DNA from: Trigonopsis variabilis
Lineage: Eukaryota; Ascomycota; Trigonopsidomycetes; Trigonopsidales; Trigonopsidaceae
Direction: 5' to 3'
DNA length: 64,000 nt
Assembly (NCBI GenBank): GCA_003707065.3
Contig: PPXM03000003.1
Location: 1,240,001-1,304,000 of the forward strand
The notes under the pieces were generated by a model that saw nothing but the letters and a program-made list of their open reading frames with translations, was not told where the DNA came from and made no database searches. How positions within the stretch are numbered: position 1 is the first letter of the stretch; each line of letters begins with the position of its first letter. Positions 1-10,263 of this stretch are shown piece after piece. The position numbers and the translations under genes are program-made.

Positions 1-1
1 G

Positions 2-2654
2 GCCCTTCGACAGCGGTTACAGACTGGTGATAAGATAAAAAATGATTTAACATATAAGGATGCTTTCCTTGGCGCAGAGGCTGTGGATGTTCTCGCATAC
101 ATAATTATTCGAACCACCGACCGGAACCTTGCTTTGTTACTGGGTCGAGCACTTGATGCACAAAAGTTCTTCCATGATGTTACTTATGATCACCGTTTGC
201 GAGATAGCCCTTATGAGGTATATCAATTTCGAGAGAGGATAGTAGAAGAAGAAGAGGGCAACAATGTCAACGGCGTATTTACACTTTTGACAGAATGTTA
301 TTCACCGACTTGCTCCAGAGATCAGCTATGTTATTCGATTGCCTGTCCTAGGCGACTAGAGCAACAGGCTCGGTTGAATATGAAACCTCACCTCGGATTA
401 AAGCGAGCTGAAAGCCGGATCTCTCTTCATGGGGAAGACGACGAACAGAAGCTCTGGGTCCACTCGGTGCCTCAAGAGATCTATGATAGTATTGACGAAA
501 AGGAACGCAAAAGACAAGAGGTTATCTGTGAGACGATCTATACAGAGCGAGATTTTGTCAAGGATTTGGAATACGTGAAAGACTTCTGGATCAAGCCCCT
601 GAGAACATTGAATATAATCTCAGAATACCGTCGCGAAAAGTTTATTAGAGCTGTTTTCTACAATATCATGGGAATTCATTCAATTAATATAAAGCTAGCC
701 GAGGCTCTCACTCGGCGGCAGCAGAAATACCCAGTGATTGAGGAAATTGGCGACATATTCTTGGAGCATGTGGTCAAATTCGAACCGTTCATTAGATATG
801 GAGCTAACCAAGTATTTGGAAAATATGAGTTCGAAAGAGAAAAGAGTTCAAACCCAGCTTTTGCAAAGTTTGTTGAAGAGACCGAAAGACGTCATGAATC
901 GAGAAGGCTGGAGCTGAATGGTTATCTTACGAAGCCGACTACGCGTTTAGCTCGTTATCCCTTATTACTGGAACAAGTGCTGAAGTACACAAAAGACGAC
1001 TCTGTTGATAAGGCCAACCTCATTCGAGCGGTCGAAATAATTCGAGAATTTTTGACCAAGGTGAATGAAGAGACAGGCAAAGCTGAGAACAAATTTGATT
1101 TGATGCAATTAAACCAAAGCTTGATTTTCCGGCCTGGAGAATATGTTGATTTGAAATTGACAGAAGATGGTCGCCAACTACTGTTTAAAGGCTATCTCAA
1201 GCGAAAATATCAAGATACTCAGGCTGATATGCAATTATTTCTTTTCGACCACTGTCTCCTGATAGTCCGGGTGAAGACAGTTAATAAACGAGAGCAGTTG
1301 AAAGTGTACCGGAAACCCATTCCATTGGAGCTTTTGGTGTTGAGTCAGAGTGAAGAGACACCGAGCCGCTCGTTGACTAAGCGTCCTTCTTCTTCCCTGA
1401 TTCCTACATCTAGAAATACTCCATCAAAGCTAGAGACGCAGAACAAGTACCCATTAACTTTCCTTCATTTGGGACGACGAGGTTACGAGCTGACGCTGTA
1501 TGGAACAACGTTTGTCAGCCGGAAAAAGTGGGTCGAGCATATTGAAAACCAGCAGAAGGCTCTGGAGCAAAAGTCGAGTGTTTTCAGCAAGCATATTCTT
1601 AGCGAAGGCTATTTTACTGCCAATAATCGGGTGAACTGTTGTATTCCTATTTGTAAGTTGCTTATATCCTCTTGGTTTACTAACTTTTCCAGCTGGCGGA
1701 AGACAGATTCTATTCGGTACCGACAATGGTTTGTTTATTAGCGATGTTAGGACCAGGGATGGAAGCAAGGCTGCTGTGCATAAGATCATAACCATAAGTA
1801 ATGTGATGCAGCTGGATACTATTGAGGAGTACTCGACCCTTTTGGCCCTGTGCGACAAGTCACTCATTTCGTGGCCTTTAGATATCCTCGAGTCAGCTGC
1901 TGATCCGGTTACCAACGGAAGACGAGGCAAGAAGATTGCGGGACACGTGAACTTCTTCAAGACGGGGACTTGCTTGGGACGGCTACTGGTGGGCACTGTT
2001 CGTACGGGATCAGTGACGACCGTTCAGTTGTACGAAGCCGGCGACAATGCTGTGCGAAATCGTCGTCAGCCGGCCCTGCGAAAGCTGCTCCAGGGGCCTA
2101 CCGAAGGTTTCAAGGTGTTTAAGGATTTCTCTATCCCATCTGAGACCGTTTCACTATCATTTCTCAAGAAGAAGATCTGTGTCGGATGCTCGAAAGGCTT
2201 TGAGATTGTCAGTTTGGAGACGCTCGAGACTCAGTCACTTCTCGATCCGGCTGATACGTCGTTGGACTTTGCTGTTCGGCGGGAGGGTCTGAAGCCGATG
2301 GCAATCTACCGGTTGAACGGGGAGTTCTTACTGTGTTACTCGGACTTCAGCTTTTTCGTCAACCGCGACGGGTGGCGATCTCGACCGGACTGGATCGTCT
2401 ACTGGGAAGGGCTTCCTCAGGCCTTTGCCCTTTCGTATCCCTATATTCTTGCATTTGAGCCGAGCTTCATCGAGCTGCGGCACGTGGAAACTGGAGATCT
2501 GGTCCATATCATCACTGGAACCAACATCCGGTTCATGCACGAAAGCAGCTACGAGGTCATGTATGCGTATGATGACGAGGAAGGGCGAGAAGTGGTGGCA
2601 TCGTTAGACTTTTGGGGAAGCAGCGGCTATAACCTCACAGAGGCGCAGCCTTAG
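2..2654 (+). CDS. ROM2: Rho1 guanine nucleotide exchange factor, Rom2/Rgf type (5' partial)
   Basis: The frame is open from base 2, so the N-terminus lies outside the window. Two exons, 2..1652 and 1693..2654, are joined across a 40-nt intron with donor GTAAGT, TACTAAC and acceptor CCAG. The join gives GGRQILFGTDNGLFISD, the canonical start of a CNH domain. About 870 residues are visible: most of a DEP domain (about 1-80), a DH/RhoGEF domain (about 170-365), a PH domain (about 385-520) with a Ser/Thr-rich insert, and a citron-homology (CNH) domain (about 545-850). This order is that of fungal Rom1/Rom2 and S. pombe Rgf1-3, which load Rho1 with GTP at the plasma membrane for cell-wall integrity and glucan synthesis. 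The family is certain; which paralogue it is cannot be told without the N-terminus. Confidence 0.93.
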
Positions 2655-3329
2655 GGTTAAGATAGTAATGTATATTGAGCATGTCTCGGTGGCTAAGATT
2701 CGTACGCGTCCGCCAACAAAGACACCAGTGACCTTTAGAACCAGGGGCGTGTATCGTCCGGGCGATCAAATATCGGTGCCATGCGGCTGACCCGGGGCTC
2801 GTCGACGTAAGCCGTCAAGAGGCAATCGGAATACACTCAAGAAGATATCCAAGCCTCCACGTTATGGGCAATATGGTAAACTCAGCTATGCTGAAACGCA
2901 AAACGAACCAGGACCGGTCCGAGAAGCTAGATGACGTATTCGAATCTGCTGATACGTCCGAGCGGCAAAGCAACGGCTGAGACGGCGTGAAAATGTGACG
3001 GTGCACGGACAAGGGTGCCGCTTAGTTAAGCCCGGGAAAAAGTAGATTAAACAGGCTATGTTTGAGGGCAAGGACAAAGAGAAAAGAAAAAAGAGATCAA
3101 AGATCCTAGGTAAACCGAAAAGTAAAAGAAAAGAAGCCAAAGAGGGGTGACGTAGGCCGTAGCAAAAGTCCACGGAATAAGAAAGGAAGGATATGATACA
3201 GACAGACACAACACGGCAACTACTAAATCATCCGGAAAGTTAACAATACGAATCATTTTCTGGGATCAAGAATCAGTCTAGAAAAAAAAATAACACCAAG
3301 GAAGAGAGCGGGTGGATCGAGAAGAGAAA
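2655..3329. other. Intergenic, 3' end of RhoGEF to zinc-finger gene
   Basis: No gene is seen. From about 3053 to 3185 the plus strand is strongly purine-rich (runs of A and AAG). It is probably the promoter and leader of the downstream zinc-finger gene. Confidence 0.5.
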
Positions 3330-4997
3330 ATGTCTCGATCTTCAGTCTTGCCGGTCTTGCCGTCGCCAGCCGCTTTACTCGGAGTTCAAGAAGCGAGCAC
3401 TCAAACTTACAATCCTAGCTCGGACTCGATAGAAAGCGGGATCAGCCAAGGGCGTGAGAATAGAATGATCCCGACTCCCAGCGAGGAAGGGTTTCCTGCA
3501 TCTAGTCAGAAGATTCAGCCGGGACACTCTTCGTCTCAAAGTATAGATAGCTCGATAAAGCTTGGGCTTGGACTACCTCCTCCCAGTACAAATAACTCAG
3601 ATGTCGCGTCTCCTCGACTTTTATCATCGTTGGCCGCCAATGATCGGTCTACTCATCCTACTCCTCCTCCGTCTTATCCTTCTTCCGGCGTCTCTTCGAT
3701 GTCTTCTCAGTCCCGTCCTCTCCAGCAATCATATCAGCAGAATGGTACCGTTTTACCTTCGATTTCACCTCCCAAATCTCCTCATCATACTCCCTATTAC
3801 TATTATCCTCAACCTTACTCCCATCTTCCGGATCAGTCCTACTATCCGTCCTCGGATTATACCAACTCGCAGACTCCTCAATATTCCTATGCTCAGCAAA
3901 ACGGCTCTTCAAGCCTACCCTCTCAACTAGTTCCGAATCAGTCTCTACCGGGATCTACTCTTCATCCGCAAGGTCCCAAGGAGGAGTGGTACGCGGGCCA
4001 TAGTCGAAGCTCCTCTCAACAAATGCAACTTCCTCCTCCCGTCATGGGAAACTATTATTATCCAAGTCGCCCATATCCGTCTCAATATTCTTTACGGCCT
4101 AATATAGGTAAGCAGTTTTGTCCCTCATGTCTCGGTTCTGGCTCTTGGTCAATTTTTCTTGTTTTCTGTTTGACCCTTTTATATCCTCAGACCGATTCAT
4201 CTAGGAATTTTAACGTACTTTACTAACGCTATATAATGGCCACTATTGCTCACAGGCTGTCCTGGTTGCTGTTGTGCCTCCACGGTGTCGCATGATCTGA
4301 TATCTTCAGACTCGTGCGACGGCCGGAATCGTGATCTGATGATCTCGATCGCTGGCGGCTGCATCGGATTGCTTGTGTGTCTTAAAATGGCTTTTTCGCT
4401 ACGATAGATAAACAAAATATGGATCATCTCTATGCCTACAATTCCGTGGGTGCCGACGGTGGTTCCCCAGTTGCCGACGAGTCGCAGCATTCTTTCTCGC
4501 ATGCTCACGCGAACCGGGGCCCAAATCGAGTGCATAATCACTCTGTGGCGGCATCTCAAATGGGCCATCCTTATGCTGCACCCGCGAATTCGCGCCATGG
4601 TGCAGTGGACACCAAAGATCGCCCTTTTGTTTGTGAACTTTGCGGCCAAGGATTCTCGAGGCCCAACGATGTCGTCCGTCATAAAAAGTCCCACCAGAAC
4701 GATGCCATGTTCCGATGTCCTTTTTATGATCTCAGCAAATCCTGCCACGTGACCGGCGGCTTCTCCAGAGGAGATACATTCAAGAACCACCTGCGATCGA
4801 TCCACTTCAAGTATCCTCCGGGAACAAAGAAGAAGGACCGTCTAGGCGTTCCAGGAGAATGCAAAGGGTGTGGGAAAGAGTTTGCTGGAGTGGATATTTG
4901 GATCTCCCAGCACATTCTCAAGGACGAATGTCCATATCTTGTTAATAATGGCATTTTTGTCTATAACAAGCCGGCCAAAGATAAGAGCAACAAATAA
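3330..4997 (+). CDS. C2H2 zinc-finger transcription factor with atypical third finger (paralogue A)
   Basis: The ATG at 3330 has A at -3. Exon 1 (3330..4107) encodes about 259 residues rich in Ser, Pro, Gln and Tyr, typical of a disordered activation region. The second part (from 4408, with an in-frame ATG at 4419, to 4997) carries three putative zinc sites: a classical C-x2-C-x12-H-x3-H finger (FVCELC...), a longer C-x8-C-x14-H-x4-H finger, and C-x2-C-x13-H-x5-C (CKGC...H...CP). The simplest in-frame join skips 4108..4407 (donor GTAAGC, acceptor GATAG), giving 455 aa. That intron would be 300 nt, unusually long here, and it contains a TACTAAC at 4221-4227 followed by CAG at 4255, so splicing is uncertain. 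The 12-kb-distant gene at 16566 has the same finger arrangement. Presumed nuclear DNA-binding protein; target unknown. Confidence 0.75.
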
Positions 4998-5297
4998 AGA
5001 AGTATAGAGACGTGAGTCTATAAGCTCCTGCAATGCAGAAGCCTGGGCTAGCGAGCCTTCGGGACTCCCAGAGGATCCCTATAGAGTCCTCAAAAAATCA
5101 TTTTTGATATCATTTCCGCAGTATACGAGGCGATAGAATAAAGCAAACATATATACGGCACATAGAATCCTGGGGTATGAGAGTGACATACACAATGAGT
5201 GAACATAGACGGCGAAGTATACAGTCAGAGAGTCGAGGAAGTGTCACTTGTACTATATATATACATGCATCTGGATTACATATGCATTTTGTAGCCC
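4998..5297. other. Intergenic, convergent 3' ends
   Basis: About 300 bases between the 3' ends of the plus-strand zinc-finger gene and the minus-strand tail-anchored protein gene. AT-rich, with a short TA run (5253-5268). Nothing else is recognisable. Confidence 0.5.
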
Positions 5298-5918
5298 TCA
5301 TACAAACGCCGCTAGTGTTCCCAAAACAACAATTCCCATCCCCACGAAAACCATTCCTGCAAAGAACCCAAGAGCTTCCAACTGACGGATGCAGAAATGA
5401 CAGTGAGGATGACGAAAGAAAAAGCTCAGTCGTCTCTGTCTCCAGTGTCTCCGAGTTTCTCTTAATCTCTCCCGAAATTTTCTCCATTTGGTTTTTCTGG
5501 TATTCTTCTTTTCCTCCGTAGCTGTTCCACTGTCATGTCGAATTAGGGTATGATGTTCGGCGACAGCGCACGTCATGATCGCATCTCGGCTGTCTTTGAT
5601 ATTACTTTGGACTCCTTTATGCAGCGACGTAACTTTCATTATGAATATTCCCATCATTACGGTAAACTGTCGCTGCCGTGTTTTCTCGGCCGTTTGATGG
5701 ATATCAGCTTCATTTTCGTCGCCTCTAGGATATCTTTGGCTATCCTCATGATCGCTCGTGCTAGACTCTGCTATTGTTTCTGCAGGATCACTAGCATTCA
5801 CCCTCCTCGAAAGGCTTCCTGAGTCGCGGTTCTTTTCAACTGAAGAAGAAGAAGGATGATCATGATGATGCGAAAAACAGACGGAATCAACGTTTGCGTC
5901 CTCAATATGGCAAATCAT
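5298..5918 (-). CDS. Hypothetical protein with C-terminal membrane anchor
   Basis: A 206-aa frame with an ATG at 5918 and stop TGA at 5298-5300. I do not recognise the family. The N-terminal two thirds is polar and low in complexity (His/Ser-rich near residue 17, many acidic and basic residues). A strongly basic stretch rich in Arg and Trp (about 140-165) follows, then a Cys/His patch (HPHCHFC) and a single hydrophobic segment at the very C-terminus (about 182-205, starting LGFFAGMVFVG). That layout suggests a tail-anchored membrane protein whose bulk faces the cytosol. The middle (about 85-130) has less protein-like codon composition, so an unrecognised short intron cannot be excluded. It lies head-to-tail with PFF1 on the same strand, 166 bp downstream of it. 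Confidence 0.5.
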   Translation of the reverse strand: MICHIEDANVDSVCFSHHHDHPSSSSVEKNRDSGSLSRRVNASDPAETIAESSTSDHEDSQRYPRGDENEADIHQTAEKTRQRQFTVMMGIFIMKVTSLHKGVQSNIKDSRDAIMTCAVAEHHTLIRHDSGTATEEKKNTRKTKWRKFRERLRETRRHWRQRRLSFFFRHPHCHFCIRQLEALGFFAGMVFVGMGIVVLGTLAAFV

Positions 5919-6084
5919 AACTAATTAGACAATGATAAAGGCAAGCATTCCCTGCATAAAGCGGGGAGAAAGCAACAAAAGATGGACAAAACGACGATGC
6001 TTAGCAACAACAATGAATTATAAATCATACACGCCAACCCCAGCCAGTTCCCCCTTGAGCACCGTGGACCCATCTACAGTGCTC

Positions 6085-9009
6085 TTAATATAGCTCAACT
6101 GTCTTCCAAACTTGAACCAATCCATCACCTACTCTCGAGAAGGTCGCCCAGGAGGGAGCAAACTCCATAAACTCATCTAGAACGGGCAACTGGAATGTTG
6201 CCGGAGTCCACTCATCATAGAAACATCCGATTCGAACCCTGGGAACTGCGCCATCATGGGTTATTTCTACCTCGACGGCGCCAGATTCCGAATAAACTGT
6301 AACTTGCGGTTGGCTTGCTTTTTCTTCTTCGTCACCATGATCTGGAGAAGGAAAGAAGTCGATCGGCTTCTCCTCCTGAGAGCTGTCGAAACCGCGTACA
6401 TGAACCTTATGTGCCGATCCGATCGTAGGAGGAAATAGTATCTTACACGAAGAGGCCTTAGATCCGCTCACTCGTTCGCCAGGTCGAATAGTCAGTAACA
6501 CTCGAGCACTATCCAGAGGTTCAACAGAGGTCTCAAGCCATGATGAGAAATCTCCTGGTGAGTTGACGACGCGAGGTTCAGGACCAGGCCCTTTGCATAG
6601 CATCATTTGCTGCGACTTGGGATATCCTAGCTCAGGAAGCGTCTTGCCTGCTGTGCAAGAATATTCGTACTCCGAAATTCCATATTGCCCAGATTCACGA
6701 GCGAAAGAGACATCACCGTCCGACGTTCTCACGTTGGGGAGTTCTTGAAGAATCGACGGTAGGTAGTTAGACAACCCTGCGTATTGAATTTGTGCAGAAG
6801 TATTACTTAGATCGAGATCAATAACCTGCTTGATGAACATTTTCATCGGGAGGTCTCTGGTAAAAGGAAAGACAAGAAGTGAATATAAAAGGAAAATAGC
6901 ACCGATAAAGATCAGACCAAGAGCCACGGGGACACGGTCGAATCTTGGAGCAAGAACCATCGCAGGAACCATGAGTAGAAACCCTAAGGCAGATAAGACA
7001 ACATAGACGGGTAGAGGAGATGCACCATAATCTAACGTCTGAGACGAGCTCTCGATGACCAAAAAGGCAAGATTGAACAAGAGATAGACGGGAACAGGAA
7101 TGAGGAATAGACAGCTCAGGACTCCTACAAACGAAGAAAATTTACCACTCACCCCTATACGTCGAATGGAGACCTTCTTTACTGCCCGTCGCCGGACTAA
7201 CGGGCTTCTTTCTGTAGGCTCTTCCCGTGATTGTCGATCAGATCGGCTATCCTGATGTTCCTGCTGTTGATCATGCTCGCCAGCTTGAGGACCTGGTTCG
7301 TCGTCCTGCTCGTCATCGCTAGGAAGAGGTTCTGGAGGACATTCTTCCAGTTGTGGAGGTGAGGGCTCTTCTGGAGATTCGCCATTTTCTTGATTATGGT
7401 TTGGAGATGGATCATCAGATAGTGAACTTATTTGAGATTGTATTGCTTGAGAAACTAGCTCTTCTCTGGATGGCGCTCTGTAGGTCCAAACATGAAGAAA
7501 GATGAAGACCGTTAGGCAGAAAAGAACAATGGTTAGCTGATAGGCACCACCAATAAGTGTGTTGAGCTCAAAGATAACTTGGACAAGCAAGAGTATCCAG
7601 AGAACCCCATAGATCTGTAAAGCCGAAATCAAGGAAGAGTACGTCGAAGGTCGAATATACTCGAAGGGACAGAGAGCCAAGAGGAGAACACCAAAGGAGA
7701 TGAAAAAGGTCGCGAAGAAGGGAGCATATGATCTGTGAATGACAGCGAAGTTAAATTTCATGATCGCGACAAGGATACAAGCACTAGCCAAGACTGCCAT
7801 GCAGAAAGCAAAAGGTAGACGACCCCAACCACGTCGAGTAAAGCCGGCAAGATGTTTGTTTTGGAAGATTACCGCAATTAGGATTAATAAAGGGCCCATA
7901 ACTAAGAGCATGATATTGAGAATCGCCACTTGCTCCAAGGAGAAAACCAGTGTTAGCAATCCCAAGATGTCGAAATAAACTCCTGTCGAGTCAAGAGAAG
8001 GAACGTTTGGTCCTGATTTCTCCGAAAAAACATACATCTCCTGTGCCTCTGGCAGCACACCCGGGGATTCTAGACTAGATGAGTCTAGAGCCACATTAGC
8101 TAAACGTTTGGCCATTTCCAGAGTCGAAGTTAACATTGATTTGACACTTGCACGCTTAGTATGATGAATATTATCATTAGGGGTATGATAGTTTGACCGT
8201 TTTCGATAGAACGCGAGGTCCAAACCAGACAAACCAAGATTGTTATAAACCGTATAATCAGTATCGCTTTTGATAACACCAGATTTGAAGAAGTCCCCAG
8301 CCAAAGAATTACCTTGAATACCAGAGAAACCTGAAATTGCACTCAAGGCGCCGCGATCGGTGGCTCTAAAGAGCAGAGGATAGCCCCCAGTTCCTGCTCC
8401 ATCCAAGTTGATAAAATGGCTGACGGAAGAAGACCAATTGGTTGTTAGGAAAGAACAAGCTCCCAGAAGATAGAGTTCTTCTCCTGTGTTCAGATTGAAT
8501 ATAAACGAATTCGAGGGGGGATTATCAATAAAATATTCCAGCACTCCAAGGAGGGTCGCAACTCCAATTCCGTTGTCAGTTGTACCATATGACGTAGAAA
8601 CACAATCGAAATGGGATGACACCAAGATACTATGTTCAGAGTCCTCAGTCCCGAGGATTCGAACATAGATATTCGAACCATCGAAATATTTGGTCGAGGA
8701 CTTGGCTTCGCTCTTGACCACGACCGGAGTATGGTCATCAATTATCTCGGCACGTCCATAGGCATCTCGAGAAACAATCTCATTAACTGTCTCTAATAAA
8801 TAATCTCGCAATTCTGCATGCGCCTGACTGCCCCACGGATGAGGTCGACCCGAGATTCGTTGAAGTCGTTTCCATGCCTTTTCGAGTTCATCGTTAGTTG
8901 TGGCATCATACTCCAATCCTTCAGGGAACGACACGACTGAAAGATATGCAAGCCCCGATAATATCAGATATATAACAACAATTATTATACCTGTCTTATC
9001 TCTGGTCAT
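6085..9009 (-). CDS. PFF1: Vacuolar membrane M28 zinc metalloprotease Pff1
   Basis: 974 aa, matching the usual length of about 975. The start was placed at the ATG at 9009 (MTRDKTG), directly before the first membrane segment (about 6-25). The frame extends upstream to a GTG but has no other ATG. The lumenal M28 peptidase domain follows: SHFDC (His133, Asp135), the TTDNGIG aspartate, the TGEE glutamate pair near residue 179 and HTPNDNIHH (His about 270). Then come several membrane segments, a long acidic Glu/Gln/Asp/Ser linker (about 530-610), more membrane segments and a C-terminal lumenal beta-rich domain. Fungal Pff1 is a multispanning vacuolar aminopeptidase-like enzyme of uncertain substrate. 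All zinc-site residues appear present. A step-type heat-shock-like motif lies 246 bp upstream of the start. Confidence 0.95.
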   Translation of the reverse strand: MTRDKTGIIIVVIYLILSGLAYLSVVSFPEGLEYDATTNDELEKAWKRLQRISGRPHPWGSQAHAELRDYLLETVNEIVSRDAYGRAEIIDDHTPVVVKSEAKSSTKYFDGSNIYVRILGTEDSEHSILVSSHFDCVSTSYGTTDNGIGVATLLGVLEYFIDNPPSNSFIFNLNTGEELYLLGACSFLTTNWSSSVSHFINLDGAGTGGYPLLFRATDRGALSAISGFSGIQGNSLAGDFFKSGVIKSDTDYTVYNNLGLSGLDLAFYRKRSNYHTPNDNIHHTKRASVKSMLTSTLEMAKRLANVALDSSSLESPGVLPEAQEMYVFSEKSGPNVPSLDSTGVYFDILGLLTLVFSLEQVAILNIMLLVMGPLLILIAVIFQNKHLAGFTRRGWGRLPFAFCMAVLASACILVAIMKFNFAVIHRSYAPFFATFFISFGVLLLALCPFEYIRPSTYSSLISALQIYGVLWILLLVQVIFELNTLIGGAYQLTIVLFCLTVFIFLHVWTYRAPSREELVSQAIQSQISSLSDDPSPNHNQENGESPEEPSPPQLEECPPEPLPSDDEQDDEPGPQAGEHDQQQEHQDSRSDRQSREEPTERSPLVRRRAVKKVSIRRIGVSGKFSSFVGVLSCLFLIPVPVYLLFNLAFLVIESSSQTLDYGASPLPVYVVLSALGFLLMVPAMVLAPRFDRVPVALGLIFIGAIFLLYSLLVFPFTRDLPMKMFIKQVIDLDLSNTSAQIQYAGLSNYLPSILQELPNVRTSDGDVSFARESGQYGISEYEYSCTAGKTLPELGYPKSQQMMLCKGPGPEPRVVNSPGDFSSWLETSVEPLDSARVLLTIRPGERVSGSKASSCKILFPPTIGSAHKVHVRGFDSSQEEKPIDFFPSPDHGDEEEKASQPQVTVYSESGAVEVEITHDGAVPRVRIGCFYDEWTPATFQLPVLDEFMEFAPSWATFSRVGDGLVQVWKTVELY

Positions 9010-9929
9010 GGTCAAGACAGGGCGGGCTTGGTAGGACAAGCAACACTGTATGGGGCAAGATCTTGAGACCTGGTGTAATCTGGTATCGCTGGCGGACCAA
9101 CCAGCCACATCCGGGGTAGCTCCAGACGCTACTGCTACTCCCGCGATCGTTCCTTGTTAGTACGCTGCATTCTAGCTGAACTACTATGAAGTCAATCTTT
9201 CCGGTCAGTTAAGTTACATGCTGTATTTCGTAGACAGAATGTATGTGAATATTGCTTCGAATACTTTCGAATACATTCTAGATAAGCTCCACAGTATCTG
9301 TTTTCTTATTAAAGAGCCAAGAGTTAACTTGATGGGACTCTCACCTGAACAGCTAGAAAAATTCCGATAGTTAACTCAACCAAGAAACCCCTGGAAAGGC
9401 TCTGCATCCTTTTCTCGAAGAGTGGCAATTCTTTGGCGGTTCACCGATTCCAAGTGAGTATTTGTGCTTCCTTTTCTACTGAAAGAGTAGTCAGTTGCAG
9501 AAAAATATACCGATGAACATAGGTCCAAATAATAAGGAAACTATATGGGATCTGGCACGTATCTTACTCTGGTATAGGTGCTTTTATGGCCAAACAGGTG
9601 AATTAAGGTAAACGCAATGACCTAAATTATCAAGAATTCCAGTCTTTTGAATAAAGAATAATAGCTCGGGGGAGATTTAATTGTATTCGTGATGCTCTTC
9701 AAGGGAATCACTATTTGATATATATCTAACACATGAAATAGAGAGAATACATAAAAAAAATAATAGCGCTTTATTTTTTTGTCCTTTTTGGGGTTTTCTC
9801 TCTATAATGTTTAAGATATATTAAAATAATCCAACTCGATGAGTTTACGATTGCTGAATAAACACAAATAGGTTGTGATTGCAAAAGTCGCGTTGCTATC
9901 CAGTCGTGGTGCGAACTCAAACCCGTTCA
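9010..9929. other. Intergenic, PFF1 promoter side and upstream of tRNA pair
   Basis: No gene is seen in either strand over about 920 bases. The region is AT-rich. It includes the TTC repeat motif described separately at 9255-9279 and an AT-rich stretch with a run of A (9751-9762) and T (9772-9781). Confidence 0.5.
9255..9279. promoter_or_regulatory. Step-type heat-shock element-like motif
   Basis: Three nTTCn pentamers are separated by exactly 5 bp each (cTTCg, aatac, tTTCg, aatac, aTTCt). This is the step-type arrangement known to bind Hsf1 in yeasts. It is 246 bp from the PFF1 start codon and about 650 bp from the tRNAs. The pattern is seen directly; Hsf1 binding is inferred. Confidence 0.35.
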
Positions 9930-10012
9930 GTCGATTTGGCCGAGTTGGTTATGGCGTTAGATTAGAAATCTAATTCCCTTTGGGAGCACAGGTTCGAATC
10001 CTGTAGTCGACG
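9930..10012 (+). tRNA. tRNA-Ser(AGA)
   Basis: An 83-nt cloverleaf. The acceptor stem GTCGATT pairs with AGTCGAC, with discriminator G. The anticodon stem TTAGA/TCTAA holds the loop TTAGAAA, giving anticodon AGA. A long variable arm with a CCC/GGG hairpin marks a class II serine tRNA, and the T-arm is ACAGG-TTCGAAT-CCTGT. No intron. A T-run from about 10024 serves as the Pol III terminator. CCA is not encoded. Confidence 0.96.
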
Positions 10013-10087
10013 CCACTTCTATATTTTTTTGATTAATCTTTTTAGATTACTATCTTATATAAGGCTCTGGCCCTCGAAAATCGAAGT

Positions 10088-10160
10088 GCCCAACTGGCGC
10101 AATGGTTAGCGCGTTGGTTTTCGGTACCAAAGGTTGCAGGTTCGAATCCTGCGTTGGGCT
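10088..10160 (+). tRNA. tRNA-Arg(UCG)
   Basis: A 73-nt cloverleaf lying 75 bp downstream of tRNA-Ser on the same strand. The acceptor stem is GCCCAAC/GTTGGGC and the anticodon stem TTGGT/ACCAA. The loop TTTCGGT gives anticodon UCG, which reads CGA. The T-arm is GCAGG-TTCGAAT-CCTGC and the discriminator U. No intron. A run of ten or more T from about 10165 is the terminator. The two tRNAs may have separate internal promoters. Confidence 0.95.
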
Positions 10161-10263
10161 TGAAATTTTTTTTTTCTCTCCTAACTAACAACATTCTCGA
10201 TACGAAATTGAAGATCTATGCTAGATCGCTCCAATATGATTGATGATAAAAGTATTTATTTCA

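Noticed and set aside
1454-1996. 180-codon minus-strand open frame under the RhoGEF gene
   Set aside because: It is antisense to a well-supported coding exon and intron, with no recognisable motifs.
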